Made by a program: the position numbers and the translations under genes. Below are positions 1 to 9,219 of a DNA stretch of 64,000 bases, one piece after another. Within the stretch, counting starts at the first letter, position 1; every line of letters starts with the position of its first letter. This DNA comes from Aeromicrobium fastidiosum. GTDB taxonomy: Bacteria; Actinomycetota; Actinomycetes; Propionibacteriales; Nocardioidaceae. Location: NCBI RefSeq assembly GCF_017876595.1, contig NZ_JAGIOG010000001.1, positions 682,001-746,000 on the forward strand, read 5' to 3'. Below the pieces are notes generated by a model that saw only the letters and a list, made by a program, of their open reading frames with translations, was not told where the DNA came from and did not search any database.

Positions 1-549
1 CGCGCACCCGGCGAGCTGGGCACGCACCTCGCCCTCACGGCGTCCAACGCCGACGGGGCCGACACGATCGCCCTCGGCATGGCCGACGTGCTGGTGCCGA
101 GCGACCGTCTGCCCGATCTCGAGCGGGCCCTCGAGACCGAGACGCCCGACGACGTCCTGGCCCGTCTCGCGGTCGAGCCTCCCGCATCGGCATTGCTGGG
201 CCGGCAGGCGTGGATCGACGCTGCGTACGCGGGTCACGACGTGCAGGAGATCGTCGCCCGGCTCCGCGCCGCCGGCACCGAGGACGCCACGCAGGCCGCC
301 GACGACATCGAGGCGCGATCACCCACGGCGGTCACGCTGACCCTCGCCGTCGTGCGCCGCGCGGCGACGCTGCCCGATCTGCGCGCCGCCCTCGACCAAG
401 ACCTCGCGGTGTCGACCTTCCTGCTGGGCGTGCCGGACATGGTCGAGGGCATCCGCGCGCAGGTCATCGACAAGGACCGGTCTCCCCAGTGGAGCCCAGC
501 GTCCCTGGCCGAGGTCGACCCCGAGGCCTGGGCCCACGTCCTGAGCTGA
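1..549 (+). CDS. 3-hydroxyisobutyryl-CoA hydrolase family protein, C-terminal part
   Basis: The reading frame is open from base 1 and ends at TGA 547-549, so only the C-terminal 182 residues are present; the start lies outside the window. The stretch reading GELGTHLALT, followed by a variable segment, IALGMADVLVPSDRL and a late PDMVEGIRAQVIDKDRSPQW, is typical of the C-terminal half of the ECH_2 group of crotonase-fold proteins. These hydrolyse 3-hydroxyisobutyryl-CoA in valine breakdown. The final block (FLLGVPDMVEGIRA) distinguishes it from ordinary enoyl-CoA hydratases, which are shorter. The catalytic half is missing, so activity cannot be judged. Converges on cobU with one base between them. 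Fits the B12/branched-chain theme of the nearby icmF. Confidence 0.8.
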   Translation, partial: RAPGELGTHLALTASNADGADTIALGMADVLVPSDRLPDLERALETETPDDVLARLAVEPPASALLGRQAWIDAAYAGHDVQEIVARLRAAGTEDATQAADDIEARSPTAVTLTLAVVRRAATLPDLRAALDQDLAVSTFLLGVPDMVEGIRAQVIDKDRSPQWSPASLAEVDPEAWAHVLS

Positions 550-550
550 C

Positions 551-1081
551 TCAGAGCCGGAGGGCGCGACCGGCGACGACGAGCAGGACGTCGTCGCACT
601 CCTGGGCGATCCGCTGGTTGACGACGCCGAGCAGGTCGCGGAACACCCGTCCCGACCGGTGCTCCGGCACGACGCTCATGCCGACCTCGTTGGTGACCGC
701 GACGACCGTGCCGCGGTGCTCGGAGATGGCCGCGGCGGTGTCGGCGAGCCGGTCGTGCAGCACGGGCTCCCAGTCGTCGCGCAGCTGGTCCCAGCCGTCG
801 AGCTCGTCGATGACGGACGTCAGCCAGGTGCCGAGACAGTCGATCAGCACCGCGCCGTCTGCACCGCGCACCGCGCCGGCCAGGTCGTGGGTCTCGATCG
901 TGCCCCAGTGGTCGGGCCGGCGGGCCCGGTGGATCGCGACGCGCGCAGCCCACTCCGGATCGGCGTCGACGTCGGCCTCTGGCCCCGGTGCCACGTACGT
1001 GACGTGGGGCTCCGCGACCAGGAGCGACTCCGCGTGGAACGACTTGCCCGAGCGCACGCCGCCCGTGACCAGAACCTTCAT
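551..1081 (-). CDS. cobU: Adenosylcobinamide kinase / adenosylcobinamide-phosphate guanylyltransferase
   Basis: A 176-aa protein that phosphorylates adenosylcobinamide and then attaches GMP, making AdoCbi-GDP in the last steps of cobalamin nucleotide-loop assembly in the cytoplasm. It opens with MKVLVTGGVRSGKSFHAE, a Walker A loop at about residues 7-14 in the position usual for CobU. IHRARRPDHW (about 50-60) carries the conserved His that takes the GMP, and TNEVGMSVVPEHRSGRVFRD is the conserved CobU block. Length matches the family. ATG start; transcribed divergently from cobD with 53 bp between the start codons. No cobalamin riboswitch fits in that gap. Confidence 0.95.
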   Translation of the reverse strand: MKVLVTGGVRSGKSFHAESLLVAEPHVTYVAPGPEADVDADPEWAARVAIHRARRPDHWGTIETHDLAGAVRGADGAVLIDCLGTWLTSVIDELDGWDQLRDDWEPVLHDRLADTAAAISEHRGTVVAVTNEVGMSVVPEHRSGRVFRDLLGVVNQRIAQECDDVLLVVAGRALRL

Positions 1082-1134
1082 GGCACCTCGCTAGTGTCGT
1101 GCTCACCTTACTCAGACGACCGGGAGCACAGCAC

Positions 1135-2085
1135 ATGTCAGCGCGCGCGACGGGGCTCGTCATCGGCTTCGCAGCAGACCGGCTGCTGGGTGACCCGGCC
1201 CGTCACCACCCCGTCGCCGGCTTCGGCCGCCTCGCCGGGGCCCTCGAGCAGCGGATGTGGGCGGACGACCGCCTGACCGGTGCGGCCTACACCGCGACCC
1301 TCGTCGGTGGGGCCGGCGCAGCGGGGTTGCTCGCCGACCGCATCACCCGGGGCCGTCCCATCGCCCGCAGCCTGCTGACCGCCGCGACCACGTGGGCCGT
1401 CCTCGGCGGACGCTCGCTGGGTCGCGAGGCCCAGCGGGTCCACGCCCACCTCGACCGCGACGACCTCCCGGCCGCCCGCGAGCAGCTGACCCACCTCGTG
1501 GGCCGCGACCCGTCGCAGCTGGACGCTGCCGAGATCTCGCGCGCGACCGTCGAGTCCGTCGCCGAGAACACCTCGGACGCCGTCGTGGCCCCGTTGCTGG
1601 CGGGCGCGGTCGGCGGCATCGGCGGGCTGATGGCCTATCGCGCCGCCAACACCTTGGACGCCATGGTCGGCCACCGCAGCGAACGCTTCGAGCGGTTCGG
1701 CTGGGCGTCCGCGCGCCTCGACGACGTCCTCAACCTGGCCCCGGCCCGCCTCTCAGCGCTGCTGGGGGCCGCGCTCGCCCCGCTCGTCGGTGGACGTCCG
1801 GCCGACGCGTTCGAGGCGTGGACCCGCGACGCCCGACGGCACCCCAGCCCCAACGCCGGACCCGTCGAGGCCTCGTTCGCGGGGGCCCTGGGCGTGCAGC
1901 TGGGAGGCACCAACCTGTACGGCACGCGGGTCGAGCACCGCGCGCTCCTGGGGTCGGGACGTCCCGTCAGCCCCGACGACGTCCCCCGTGCGGTGCGTCT
2001 GGCCGACGCCGTCGGCCTCGGTGCCGCCGTCGTCAGCGCGTCGGTCGCAGCGCGACCCACGCGGCGGCGGCCTCGACGTCGTTGA
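1135..2085 (+). CDS. cobD: Adenosylcobinamide-phosphate synthase (CobD/CbiB)
   Basis: A 316-aa integral membrane protein that joins cobyric acid with the aminopropanol side chain. Visible family marks are the N-terminal [21 protein letters not shown], the [18 protein letters not shown] block, [15 protein letters not shown] and the C-terminal [21 protein letters not shown]. Several hydrophobic segments are present. I chose ATG 1135, preceded by CGGGAG, rather than an upstream in-frame codon near 1099, because the family motif begins about six residues after this start. The 3' end overlaps the convergent cobK by 53 bp. Divergent from cobU, which acts two steps later. Confidence 0.93.
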   Translation: MSARATGLVIGFAADRLLGDPARHHPVAGFGRLAGALEQRMWADDRLTGAAYTATLVGGAGAAGLLADRITRGRPIARSLLTAATTWAVLGGRSLGREAQRVHAHLDRDDLPAAREQLTHLVGRDPSQLDAAEISRATVESVAENTSDAVVAPLLAGAVGGIGGLMAYRAANTLDAMVGHRSERFERFGWASARLDDVLNLAPARLSALLGAALAPLVGGRPADAFEAWTRDARRHPSPNAGPVEASFAGALGVQLGGTNLYGTRVEHRALLGSGRPVSPDDVPRAVRLADAVGLGAAVVSASVAARPTRRRPRRR

Positions 2086-2770
2086 CGGTCTCGACGTCCG
2101 AGATCGCCGACGACCGCCGCACGACGACGACCGGGATGCCTGTCTCGCCCGCGACCCGCATCTTGGCCCACGTGTGCGATCCGCCCGAGTCCTTGGTCAC
2201 GAGCACGTCGAGCGTCGCCATGAGCGAGCGCTCGTCGTCGAGCCCGTAGGGCCCGCGACTCAGCAGCAGCGTCCACGGCTCGGGCAGCTCGATGTCGGGC
2301 GGGTCGACGACCCTGGCGACCGCCGACACCCCGGCCAGGGGCCCGACGAACCGGTCGAGCGACTGCCGGCCCACGGTCAGGAACGGACGCTCGCCGAGCG
2401 TCGCGGTCAGCGCGGCGGCCTCGTCGTGCGTGTCGACCCAGTGCCACCGGTCGGCACCGGGTTCGCCGGCCCAGCCCGGGCGCTCGAGCCGCAGCAGCGG
2501 CACGCCCTCGGCCGCGCACGCCTCGGCCGCGTTGGCGCTCATCCCGGCCGCGAACGGATGCGTCGCGTCGACGACCGCCGTGACCCGGTGCTCCCCGAGG
2601 TAGGCCCGCAGCCCACGCACGCCGCCGAACCCCCCGATCTGCACCGCGCCGACCGGCAGGCGAGGACGGGCGACCCGTCCGGCCAACGTCGACACGAACC
2701 GGACGCCCGCCGCATCGAGCAGCACGGCCAGCGCACGCGCCTCGGCGGTGCCGCCGAGCAGGAGGATCAT
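2033..2770 (-). CDS. cobK: Precorrin-6A/cobalt-precorrin-6A reductase
   Basis: A 245-aa NAD(P)H-dependent reductase of the corrin ring pathway. Starts [18 protein letters not shown] (dinucleotide-binding loop), followed by [20 protein letters not shown] and, near the C terminus, [14 protein letters not shown], all hallmarks of the CobK/CbiJ family. Length is standard (about 245-260). The ATG overlaps the cobQ stop in an ATGA arrangement, so the two are translationally coupled. The same frame stays open upstream inside cobQ, but the family N terminus fixes the start here. The 3' end overlaps the convergent cobD. Confidence 0.92.
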   Translation of the reverse strand: MILLLGGTAEARALAVLLDAAGVRFVSTLAGRVARPRLPVGAVQIGGFGGVRGLRAYLGEHRVTAVVDATHPFAAGMSANAAEACAAEGVPLLRLERPGWAGEPGADRWHWVDTHDEAAALTATLGERPFLTVGRQSLDRFVGPLAGVSAVARVVDPPDIELPEPWTLLLSRGPYGLDDERSLMATLDVLVTKDSGGSHTWAKMRVAGETGIPVVVVRRSSAISDVETVNDVEAAAAWVALRPTR

Positions 2771-4263
2771 CCGAGCCCCGGCGGCAGCACCCGGAGGTCG
2801 GCCGGCGCACCGTGCTCGGCCAGGGACAGCAGCGCCTCGACGTCGAGCTTCTGCTCGACGAGGTCGCCGAGCAGGTCGAGCCGGGCCTCGCGCCGCTCCG
2901 CGAAGCTGACCTCGGACGGCTCGTACCGACGCCCCAACGCGTCCGCGACCTCGGCGAGGAAGGCCCTCCGCAGGCCGTCGGACTCCAGGCTGCCGTGCCA
3001 CATCGTGCCGAAGACGTGACCGGCCCGCGCCCCGCCGAGGAACTTCTCGTCGTCGCCGTGGCTGATGCGTCCGTGGTGGATCTCGTAGCCCGCCGCGTCG
3101 GTGCCCAGCGCCTCGCCGACCGGCAGTCGCAGCACCTTGTCGGCCGCGAACGTCGTCGCGACGTCGAGCAGACCCAGGCCCGTGACCTCGGCACCGGCGT
3201 CGCCCTCGACGCCCTCGGGATCGCTGATGACTCCCCCGAGCATCTGGAAGCCACCGCAGATGCCGAGCACGGGACGTCCCGCGGCCGCGTGGTCGAGGAT
3301 GACCCGGTCGAGCCCACGGGAGCGGAGCCAGCCCAGGTCGGAGATCGTGGCGCGCGTACCAGGCAGGACGACGAGGTCGGCATCGGTCACGTCGCGCGGG
3401 TCGCTGGCGAAGACGACGTCGACCCCCGGCTCGAGGCCGAGCGCGTCGACGTCGGTGAAGTTGCTGATGCGCGGCAGCCGGATCACCGCGACCCGCAGCG
3501 CCGCGCCCCGGTCGGCGGCCCGCCGGCCGGCGAGGTCGAGGGCGTCCTCGGAGTCGAGCCACAGATCGGAGCTCCAGGGAAGGACCCCGAACACCCGACG
3601 CCCGGTCAGCGCCTCGAGCCGTTCGAGGCCGGGGGCCAGCAGCCCCTCGTCGCCCCGGAACTTGTTGACCACGAACCCCGCCACGAGCCGCTGATCGGCC
3701 GGCTCCAGCAACGCGACGGTGCCGAACATCGCCGCGAACACCCCACCCCGGTCGATGTCGCCGACCACGAGGGTCGGGATGTCGGCGTGCCGGGCCAGGC
3801 CCATGTTGACGTAGTCGCCGGCCCGCAGGTTGATCTCGGCGGGGCTGCCCGCGCCCTCGCAGACCACGACGTCGTAGCGCGCCGAGAGGTCGTCGAAGGC
3901 CGCATGCGCCGCCGCCGCGAGGTGCGTTCGTCCGCCGATGAACTCCGCCGACGTGATCTCGCCCGCGGGCTGACCCATCACGACGACGTGGCTGGCCCGG
4001 TCGCCTCCGGGCTTGAGCAGCACGGGGTTCATGGCCGCCTCGGGCGTTGCGCGGGCCGCGAGCGCCTGGATCCACTGTGCCCGGCCGATCTCGGCCCCCG
4101 ACCCGTCGGGTCCGAGGCACACCATCGAGTTGTTCGACATGTTCTGCGCCTTGTAGGGCGCGACCTTGAGGCCGCGGCGCGCGAACGCCCGGCACAGGCC
4201 CGTCGTGAGGATGCTCTTGCCGGCGTCGGACGTCGTGCCGGCGACGAGCAGCGCCCCGGTCAC
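2767..4263 (-). CDS. cobQ: Cobyric acid synthase
   Basis: A 498-aa glutamine-dependent amidase that amidates four side chains of adenosylcobyrinic acid a,c-diamide. The N-terminal half is the ATP-binding domain ([19 protein letters not shown], then [12 protein letters not shown], both diagnostic for CobQ). The C-terminal half is a class I glutamine amidotransferase with the nucleophile in [13 protein letters not shown] and the His in YEIHHGRI. The start is GTG 4261-4263, which overlaps the upstream TGA as GTGA; the frame is open further upstream, but the family begins at this point. Middle gene of a tightly overlapping three-gene operon ending in cobK. Confidence 0.95.
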   Translation of the reverse strand: MTGALLVAGTTSDAGKSILTTGLCRAFARRGLKVAPYKAQNMSNNSMVCLGPDGSGAEIGRAQWIQALAARATPEAAMNPVLLKPGGDRASHVVVMGQPAGEITSAEFIGGRTHLAAAAHAAFDDLSARYDVVVCEGAGSPAEINLRAGDYVNMGLARHADIPTLVVGDIDRGGVFAAMFGTVALLEPADQRLVAGFVVNKFRGDEGLLAPGLERLEALTGRRVFGVLPWSSDLWLDSEDALDLAGRRAADRGAALRVAVIRLPRISNFTDVDALGLEPGVDVVFASDPRDVTDADLVVLPGTRATISDLGWLRSRGLDRVILDHAAAGRPVLGICGGFQMLGGVISDPEGVEGDAGAEVTGLGLLDVATTFAADKVLRLPVGEALGTDAAGYEIHHGRISHGDDEKFLGGARAGHVFGTMWHGSLESDGLRRAFLAEVADALGRRYEPSEVSFAERREARLDLLGDLVEQKLDVEALLSLAEHGAPADLRVLPPGLG

Positions 4264-4823
4264 GCGCGGACCTTGTGCAGCCACGGACCCAGCAGCCGCG
4301 TGACCCACGGGAGCAGCACGTAGGTCATGAGCGGCGTCATGACGCACACCGTGAGCAGCACGCGGGCCGGCAGCCACCAGTCGCCCAGGTAGACGCGGCC
4401 CAGCTCGTTGGCCGCGAGGCTGAGCGGGAAGAACACGATGAAGATCGAGCACATCTGCTTCCAGCGGGGCGGAGGCGTCGGCGCCGGCCGCAGATCCTGC
4501 ACATCGACCCTCGACGGCTCGTCGAACCAGCCCTCGATGCCGGTGCGGTGCTCGCGGGACGCCTCGGCCACGAATCCCTGGGCCGAGTCGAGCCACCAGC
4601 GACGCTGCGCCGACAGCTCCCACGCCTCGAGCGCCTGCGGCGACGCGAAGCGGTAGAGCATGTGCCACTCCGCCGAACCCTCCGTCGGGCGGATCCAGCC
4701 CGAGCCCAGGAAGCCGTCGAACCGCTCGGACAGCTCGGTGCCGGCCCGGAGCCAGGCCAGCATCTGGTCCTCCTGCGAGGGGTCGACGCGCCGGGTGATG
4801 GAGACGGTCACGGGTCCGGTCAT
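4260..4823 (-). CDS. Antibiotic-biosynthesis-monooxygenase-like (ABM) membrane protein
   Basis: A 187-aa protein. Residues 1-100 look like an ABM-type ferredoxin-fold dimer ([17 protein letters not shown], a typical ABM opening, and [16 protein letters not shown]). After a Pro-rich linker at about 113-119 come two hydrophobic segments ([17 protein letters not shown] and [18 protein letters not shown]). This ABM-plus-two-helix layout recurs in actinobacteria with no firm function. It is the first gene of the operon with cobQ and cobK, coupled by a 4-bp overlap. A role in B12 synthesis is possible but unsupported by the sequence. ATG start; no strong ribosome-binding site. Confidence 0.7.
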   Translation of the reverse strand: MTGPVTVSITRRVDPSQEDQMLAWLRAGTELSERFDGFLGSGWIRPTEGSAEWHMLYRFASPQALEAWELSAQRRWWLDSAQGFVAEASREHRTGIEGWFDEPSRVDVQDLRPAPTPPPRWKQMCSIFIVFFPLSLAANELGRVYLGDWWLPARVLLTVCVMTPLMTYVLLPWVTRLLGPWLHKVRA

Positions 4824-4843
4824 GGGTCCACCCTAGGAGAACG

Positions 4844-4879
4844 ACAGCACCCCCGGAGCCGAGGCTCCGGGGGTGCTGT
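4844..4879 (-). terminator. Strong hairpin terminator after the cold-shock gene
   Basis: Perfect 17-bp inverted repeat (arms 4844-4860 and 4863-4879) with a two-base centre. On the minus strand it follows the cold-shock stop codon by about 43 bases and is followed by a short T/C-rich run. It separates the cold-shock transcript from the ABM-cobQ-cobK operon. Confidence 0.8.
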
Positions 4880-4922
4880 GCTGATCTGAGGGCTGAGTCA
4901 GGCTCAGCTCATCACAGAGAGA

Positions 4923-5126
4923 TCAGAGGGGACGAATGTTCGTCGCCTGCAGACCCTTCTGGCCCTGCTCGACGTCGAACTCGACCTTCTGGTTCTCGTC
5001 CAGCGAGCGGTAGCCGCTCGTGGCGATGGCGGAGAAGTGCGCGAACACGTCCTCGCTGCCGTCGTCCGGGGCGATGAATCCGAAGCCCTTGTCAGCGTTG
5101 AACCACTTGACAGTTCCTGTAGCCAT
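4923..5126 (-). CDS. cspA: Cold-shock protein (CspA family)
   Basis: A 67-aa single cold-shock domain protein that binds single-stranded RNA/DNA and melts RNA structure. It shows the conserved [16 protein letters not shown] (RNP1) and DVFAHFS (RNP2) motifs and ends [10 protein letters not shown], as in actinobacterial Csp. I took the ATG at 5124-5126 because it is preceded by AAGAAGGAGAAA, a strong ribosome-binding site; longer upstream reading frames lack one. Followed by a strong hairpin. The roughly 200-bp gap upstream leaves room for the long leader that csp messages often carry. Confidence 0.95.
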   Translation of the reverse strand: MATGTVKWFNADKGFGFIAPDDGSEDVFAHFSAIATSGYRSLDENQKVEFDVEQGQKGLQATNIRPL

Positions 5127-5333
5127 GATGTTTCTCCTTCTTGCGAATTGCCGCTCACGCCTTTCGCGAGCGACCGTCGCGACACACATCCAACCGAGAA
5201 GAAATCAACACCAGTGAAGGAACATCATTCGTTCGTACAGCCCAACGTCGTGCAACTGGGATCAACCCTAGCGCGCGCCGGCTCACAAAGCGACCTCCGT
5301 CCCATCCGGACGTGTCGCCACTGCCGGAGGAGC
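5127..5333. other. Non-coding gap upstream of cspA
   Basis: About 207 bp between cspA and the downstream end of the RraA-like gene. I see no gene here. It must hold the cspA promoter and probably a structured 5' leader on the minus strand, as in other csp genes (family knowledge); I could not assign a confident -35/-10 pair. Confidence 0.4.
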
Positions 5334-5813
5334 TCAGTCGTGGATGGGCGTGGACGACACCACGACGCCCGTCGCGTCGGCGTAGACCCAGTCGCCGGGC
5401 TCGACCGTCACACCGGCGATCGTGACGGTCAGGCCGACGTCGCCGAGTCCCTTGCGGTCGGTCTTGAGCGGGATCGCTCCCAGCGCCTTCACGCCGAGGT
5501 CGATCGTCCGCAGGATCTCGACGTCGCGCACGGCACCGTGGATGACGAGTCCCGCCCACCCGTTGTCGGCCGCGGTCTGCGCGATGACGTCGCCGAGCAG
5601 CGCACGTCCGAGCGACCCCCCGCCGTCGACGACGATGACCCGGCCCTCACCGGGGGTGCCGGCCAGGTCCTTGACCCGCGAGTTGTCCTCGTGGCAGCGG
5701 ACCGTGACGGCCTGGCCGAAGAAGGCCTCCCGCCCGCCGAACGTCGAGAACTCCGGCGCCAGCACGCGCACCTGCTCGGGATGGTCGTCGCACAGGTCAG
5801 GAGTCGTGAACAT
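5334..5813 (-). CDS. rraA: RraA-like protein (RNase E inhibitor / 4-hydroxy-4-methyl-2-oxoglutarate aldolase fold)
   Basis: A 159-aa protein of the RraA superfamily. [17 protein letters not shown], then [15 protein letters not shown] and IPLKTDRKG are the conserved blocks; the Gly-rich and RD motifs form the divalent-metal site in aldolase members. Length and the late [16 protein letters not shown] match proteins annotated as RNase E activity regulator A, but many members are aldolases, so the substrate is uncertain. ATG 5811-5813 has GAGGA just upstream; an earlier in-frame ATG gives 23 non-conserved extra residues. The start sits close to the end of the DUF4143-type ATPase gene on the same strand. 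Confidence 0.85.
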   Translation of the reverse strand: MFTTPDLCDDHPEQVRVLAPEFSTFGGREAFFGQAVTVRCHEDNSRVKDLAGTPGEGRVIVVDGGGSLGRALLGDVIAQTAADNGWAGLVIHGAVRDVEILRTIDLGVKALGAIPLKTDRKGLGDVGLTVTIAGVTVEPGDWVYADATGVVVSSTPIHD

Positions 5814-5842
5814 CGTGGTCCTCTCGGTCGGATTCCTCCACG

Positions 5843-7108
5843 CTATCGACCTCGCACCACAGCCTGCTCGACCTGGCACCACAGCGTGCTGATGGGCGCG
5901 GCGGTCACGCGGTCGCCCAGCGAGAAGGCCCGCGGGCCCGTGTGGAGGACGACTCCCGCGACGAACGCCTCCCCCAGCTCGTCACGCAGCCACTCGAGGT
6001 GACGTGCGTCGTGACGTGACGGGGATGCGGTCGCTTTCACCTCGATGCCCACGATCCGCCCGCCTCCCAGCTCGACCAACATGTCGACTTCGCGCCGCGC
6101 GTCCTGGTTGCGGAGGTGATACAGGCGAGGGGGCACGTCCATGACTCCGCACTCCGCCCGGATCTGTTGGTAGACGAAGTTGTCGAGCACCCGGCCCAAG
6201 ATGTCGCCGTCTCGCATGACGTCCTCGGCCGTGAGACCGCCGACGCCCGCGATGAGGGCTGCATCGGAGAGGTATCGCTTGGGCATCTTCACGAGGCGCG
6301 AGATCCTGTTGCTGTGCCAGGACGGCACGAGGTCGAGGATGTGGAGGTCGACGAACAGCTGCTCGTAGGACTGAGCCGTCGCGCGATTCAGGCCAGATGC
6401 CTGCAGGATGGTGGTCTCGGTGACGACTCCGCCGGCGACGAGTGCCAGCGCCTCGAGGTATCGCCGGAGTCGCACGGTGGATCTGGCTCCTCCGACGTGC
6501 GGCGCGTCCCTCGACACGACCTGATCGACGTAGCCGGCCAACCACGTGCGTCGCTCGTCGTCGGAGAGCCGGAGCGCGGGGTAGGGGAATCCGCTGCGGA
6601 GTGCACGCTGGACGTACGACCGCAGGTCATCCTCGGACCCGGGCCCGAGAGCTGCAGGATCGTTGGCGGTCACCCTCTGCAGGAAGGGAGAAGAAGCGGA
6701 CGCGCCTTCGAGCTCGGCGACGGTCAGGCCGCGCATCGCGAGCTGGATCACGCGACCCGTACCCGGCCAGGTCTGCGTGTCGAGCTCGGCCCGCACGCTC
6801 CCCGACAGGATGAACCGACCGGGGCGCCCTGAGTCGTCGACAGCTCGCTTGACAGCACCGAGCACTCCGGGCACTTCCTGCCACTCGTCGAGCAAGACGG
6901 GTTCGGCCAGGCCGATGAGTGCCGCGTCAGGATCAGCCTCGAAGGCCGCCGCCTCGGCCGCACGATCCAGACGCACCACCGATCCGGCCAACGACCGGGC
7001 CGTCGTGGTCTTGCCGACCGCTCGGGGCCCGAGCAGCGCCACAGCCGGGAAGGCAGACAACAGTCGCTGGAGGCGGGCATCGACCAGACGCTCCACGTAG
7101 TCGGACAC
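5843..7108 (-). CDS. AAA_14/DUF4143-type ATPase
   Basis: A 421-aa protein with an N-terminal P-loop ATPase ([18 protein letters not shown], Walker A about residues 27-34; [10 protein letters not shown], Walker B; FILSGSV, sensor-like). A winged-helix-like middle ([20 protein letters not shown]) and a C-terminal DUF4143 region ending in [20 protein letters not shown] and GIEVKA follow. The last part resembles a PD-(D/E)xK nuclease core (E-V-D, then E-V-K), though activity in this family is not established. These proteins are widespread, often single genes, with no agreed function; links to defence or toxin-antitoxin systems have been suggested. The promoter side carries three 23-bp iterated repeats. 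No partner gene is adjacent. Confidence 0.85.
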   Translation of the reverse strand: MSDYVERLVDARLQRLLSAFPAVALLGPRAVGKTTTARSLAGSVVRLDRAAEAAAFEADPDAALIGLAEPVLLDEWQEVPGVLGAVKRAVDDSGRPGRFILSGSVRAELDTQTWPGTGRVIQLAMRGLTVAELEGASASSPFLQRVTANDPAALGPGSEDDLRSYVQRALRSGFPYPALRLSDDERRTWLAGYVDQVVSRDAPHVGGARSTVRLRRYLEALALVAGGVVTETTILQASGLNRATAQSYEQLFVDLHILDLVPSWHSNRISRLVKMPKRYLSDAALIAGVGGLTAEDVMRDGDILGRVLDNFVYQQIRAECGVMDVPPRLYHLRNQDARREVDMLVELGGGRIVGIEVKATASPSRHDARHLEWLRDELGEAFVAGVVLHTGPRAFSLGDRVTAAPISTLWCQVEQAVVRGR

Positions 7109-7118
7109 CCACGTACGG

Positions 7119-7180
7119 TATCACTTCTACACACCGCGAACCATCACTTTCACACGGCCTGAACTATCACTTTCACACAC
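7119..7180. repeat. Three 23-bp iterated repeats upstream of the DUF4143 ATPase
   Basis: The core ATCACTTTCACAC occurs at 7143-7155 and 7166-7178, with a variant (ATCACTTCTACAC) at 7120-7132. The spacing is exactly 23 bp each time, about two helical turns. On the ATPase's own strand it reads GTGTGAAAGTGAT. It lies 12-70 bp upstream of that gene's start and about 67-125 bp from the acyl-CoA oxidase start. Probably an operator array, possibly autoregulatory. Confidence 0.7.
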
Positions 7181-7244
7181 CACGTCTGGGCGCGCGCTCG
7201 CCGATGCTCGTGCCGAGCACGGCTCCCGCCGGTACCGTGGCTGC

Positions 7245-9149
7245 ATGACGCTCAGCGACGAACTCCGCATCTCCCTCGACGGCAAGTGGCGCCACGTGCG
7301 GGAGCAGTCCCGCAAGGAGCTGGCGACGTTCGACCTGTCGTACGACCACGACCTGACGCTCGACGAGGCCCGCGAGCGCGTGCTCGGGCAGATGAAGAAG
7401 CTCGTCGCGACGGGCATCCCCGCGGCCGGCTTCAAGGTCTCGAGCGGCGGCACGGGCGACCCGGGCGCATCCGTCACCGGCATCGAGATGCTGGCGCAGT
7501 TCGACCTCTCGCTGATGGTCAAGGCCGGCGTGCAGTGGGGCCTGTTCGGCGGGGCGATCGAGAACCTCGGCACCGAGAAGCACCACGAGCAGTACATCCC
7601 GGGCCTGATCAATCTCGACATCCTGGGCTGCTTCGCGATGTCCGAGACGGGCCACGGCAGCGACGTGCAGAGCCTCGAGACGACGGCGACGTACGACCCG
7701 GCCACCCAGGAGTTCGTCATCCACTCGCCGACGCCGTCGGCGCGCAAGGACTACATCGGCGGTGCCGCCGCGCACGCCCGCGTCGCGGCGGTGTTCGCCC
7801 AGCTGGTCACGAAGGGCGAGTCGTACGGCGTGCACTGCTTCGTCGTACCGATCCGCGATGAGGACGGCAACGACCTGCCGGGCGTCACGACGTCCGACGA
7901 CAAGCACAAGGGCGGCCTCGGCGCGGTCGACAACGGACGCCTCGTCTTCGACAACGTGCGCGTCCCCCGCGAGAACCTGCTCAACAAGTACGGACAGGTC
8001 GACGAGGGCGGCACGTACTCCTCGCCGATCGAGAGCTCCAACGCCCGGTTCTTCACGATGCTCGGCACCCTCATCCGCGGACGCATCAGCGTCGGCGGAT
8101 CGGCCAGCGCCGCCACCGAGGTGGCCCTCAGCATCGCCGGCCGCTACGCGCTCAAGCGTCGCCAGTTCGGCCCCGACCCCGACCACGAGATCCTGCTGAT
8201 GGACTACCGGATGCACCAGCGCCGGCTGCTGCCGCTGATCGCGAAGTCGTACGCCATGCGGTTCGCGCAGAACCAGCTCGTGGCCCGCATGGACCGCGTG
8301 CAGAGCTCGGAGGAGCCGCCGCCGGCGCACCAGCAGCGAGAGCTCGAGAGCCGCGCCGCCGGACTCAAGGCCGCCCAGACGTGGCACGCCACGAAGGCCA
8401 TCCAGGAGGCCCGCGAGGCCTGCGGCGGTGCCGGCTACCTGGCCGAGAACCGCCTCACGACGCTCAAGGGCGACACCGACGTCTTCACGACGTTCGAGGG
8501 CGACAACCACGTGCTGTTCCAGCTCGTCGCCAAGGAGCTGCTGACGTCGTACGCGCAGGAGGTCGGCGGCCTCGATCCCGTCGGCATGGTCAAGTTCGCC
8601 GCCGGCACGGTCGCCGACGTCGTCAAGGAGCGCACCGCCGCCTCGCAGCTGATCCAGCGCCTCATCGACGCGCGTCCGGGCGGAGGCGACGACGACCACG
8701 ACCTGCTCGACCGCGGCACCCAGCTCAACCTGTTCGAGGACCGCGAGCAGCACGTGCTTGAGACGGCCGCGCGTCGCCTGCGCCGGGCAGGCAGCGACAA
8801 GGTCGAGGCGTTCAAGGTCTTCAATGCAGCCCAGGACCACGTCATCCGGGCCGGCCGCGTCCACATCGAGCGCATCGTCCTCGAGGCCTTCACCGCCGGC
8901 ATCGCCCGCTGCGAGGACCCCGAGGCTCAGGACCTGCTGCGCGACGTCTGCTCGCTCTACGCGCTCACCGCGATCGAGGAGGACCTCGCGTGGTTCATGG
9001 GCCACAACCGGCTCTCCGACACGCGGGCCAAGACCGTGACGGCACTGATCAACGACCTGCTCGACAAGCTGCGGCCCCACACGCTGACGCTGATCGAGGG
9101 GTTCGGCGTCCCCGAGGAGACCCTCGGCGCGGCGATGCTCGTCGACTGA
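7245..9149 (+). CDS. Acyl-CoA oxidase / acyl-CoA dehydrogenase family protein
   Basis: A 634-aa flavoprotein. The length, the opening with the block DLSLMVKAGVQWGLFGGAI and the motif GCFAMSETGHGSDVQSLET place it among acyl-CoA oxidases (ACOX type) rather than the roughly 390-aa dehydrogenases. CGGAGYLAENRL and TFEGDNHVLFQLVAKELL match the region of the catalytic base (Glu in TFEGDN). A C-terminal helical ACOX domain fills residues 460-634. It would oxidise long or branched acyl-CoA to the 2-enoyl form, passing electrons to oxygen or another acceptor. ATG start. Divergent from the DUF4143 ATPase gene across the repeat array. Confidence 0.85.
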   Translation: MTLSDELRISLDGKWRHVREQSRKELATFDLSYDHDLTLDEARERVLGQMKKLVATGIPAAGFKVSSGGTGDPGASVTGIEMLAQFDLSLMVKAGVQWGLFGGAIENLGTEKHHEQYIPGLINLDILGCFAMSETGHGSDVQSLETTATYDPATQEFVIHSPTPSARKDYIGGAAAHARVAAVFAQLVTKGESYGVHCFVVPIRDEDGNDLPGVTTSDDKHKGGLGAVDNGRLVFDNVRVPRENLLNKYGQVDEGGTYSSPIESSNARFFTMLGTLIRGRISVGGSASAATEVALSIAGRYALKRRQFGPDPDHEILLMDYRMHQRRLLPLIAKSYAMRFAQNQLVARMDRVQSSEEPPPAHQQRELESRAAGLKAAQTWHATKAIQEAREACGGAGYLAENRLTTLKGDTDVFTTFEGDNHVLFQLVAKELLTSYAQEVGGLDPVGMVKFAAGTVADVVKERTAASQLIQRLIDARPGGGDDDHDLLDRGTQLNLFEDREQHVLETAARRLRRAGSDKVEAFKVFNAAQDHVIRAGRVHIERIVLEAFTAGIARCEDPEAQDLLRDVCSLYALTAIEEDLAWFMGHNRLSDTRAKTVTALINDLLDKLRPHTLTLIEGFGVPEETLGAAMLVD

Positions 9150-9175
9150 GCGGCTGTCTTGCGGCGTCGTCGAAC

Positions 9176-9189
9176 TCTGGTTGACTACG
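9176..9189 (+). promoter_or_regulatory. Shared promoter element TCTGGTTGACTACG
   Basis: The same element (one mismatch, TCTGGTTGAATACG) lies at 9792-9805 before the next paralogue. In both cases it ends 30-35 bp before the start codon, and a TTGC-type -35-like sequence precedes it by about 17 bp. It may be the -10 region of a common promoter. Confidence 0.45.
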
Positions 9190-9219
9190 GGGACCATCAC
9201 CATTCTCCAGGGGGACACC

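Noticed and set aside
1082..1134. Cobalamin riboswitch between cobU and cobD
   Set aside because: The gap is only 53 bp, too short for the roughly 200-nt B12 riboswitch, and no B12-box sequence is seen.
7119..7180. CRISPR array
   Set aside because: Only three 13-bp cores with 10-bp gaps of related sequence and no cas genes; it fits an operator array instead.
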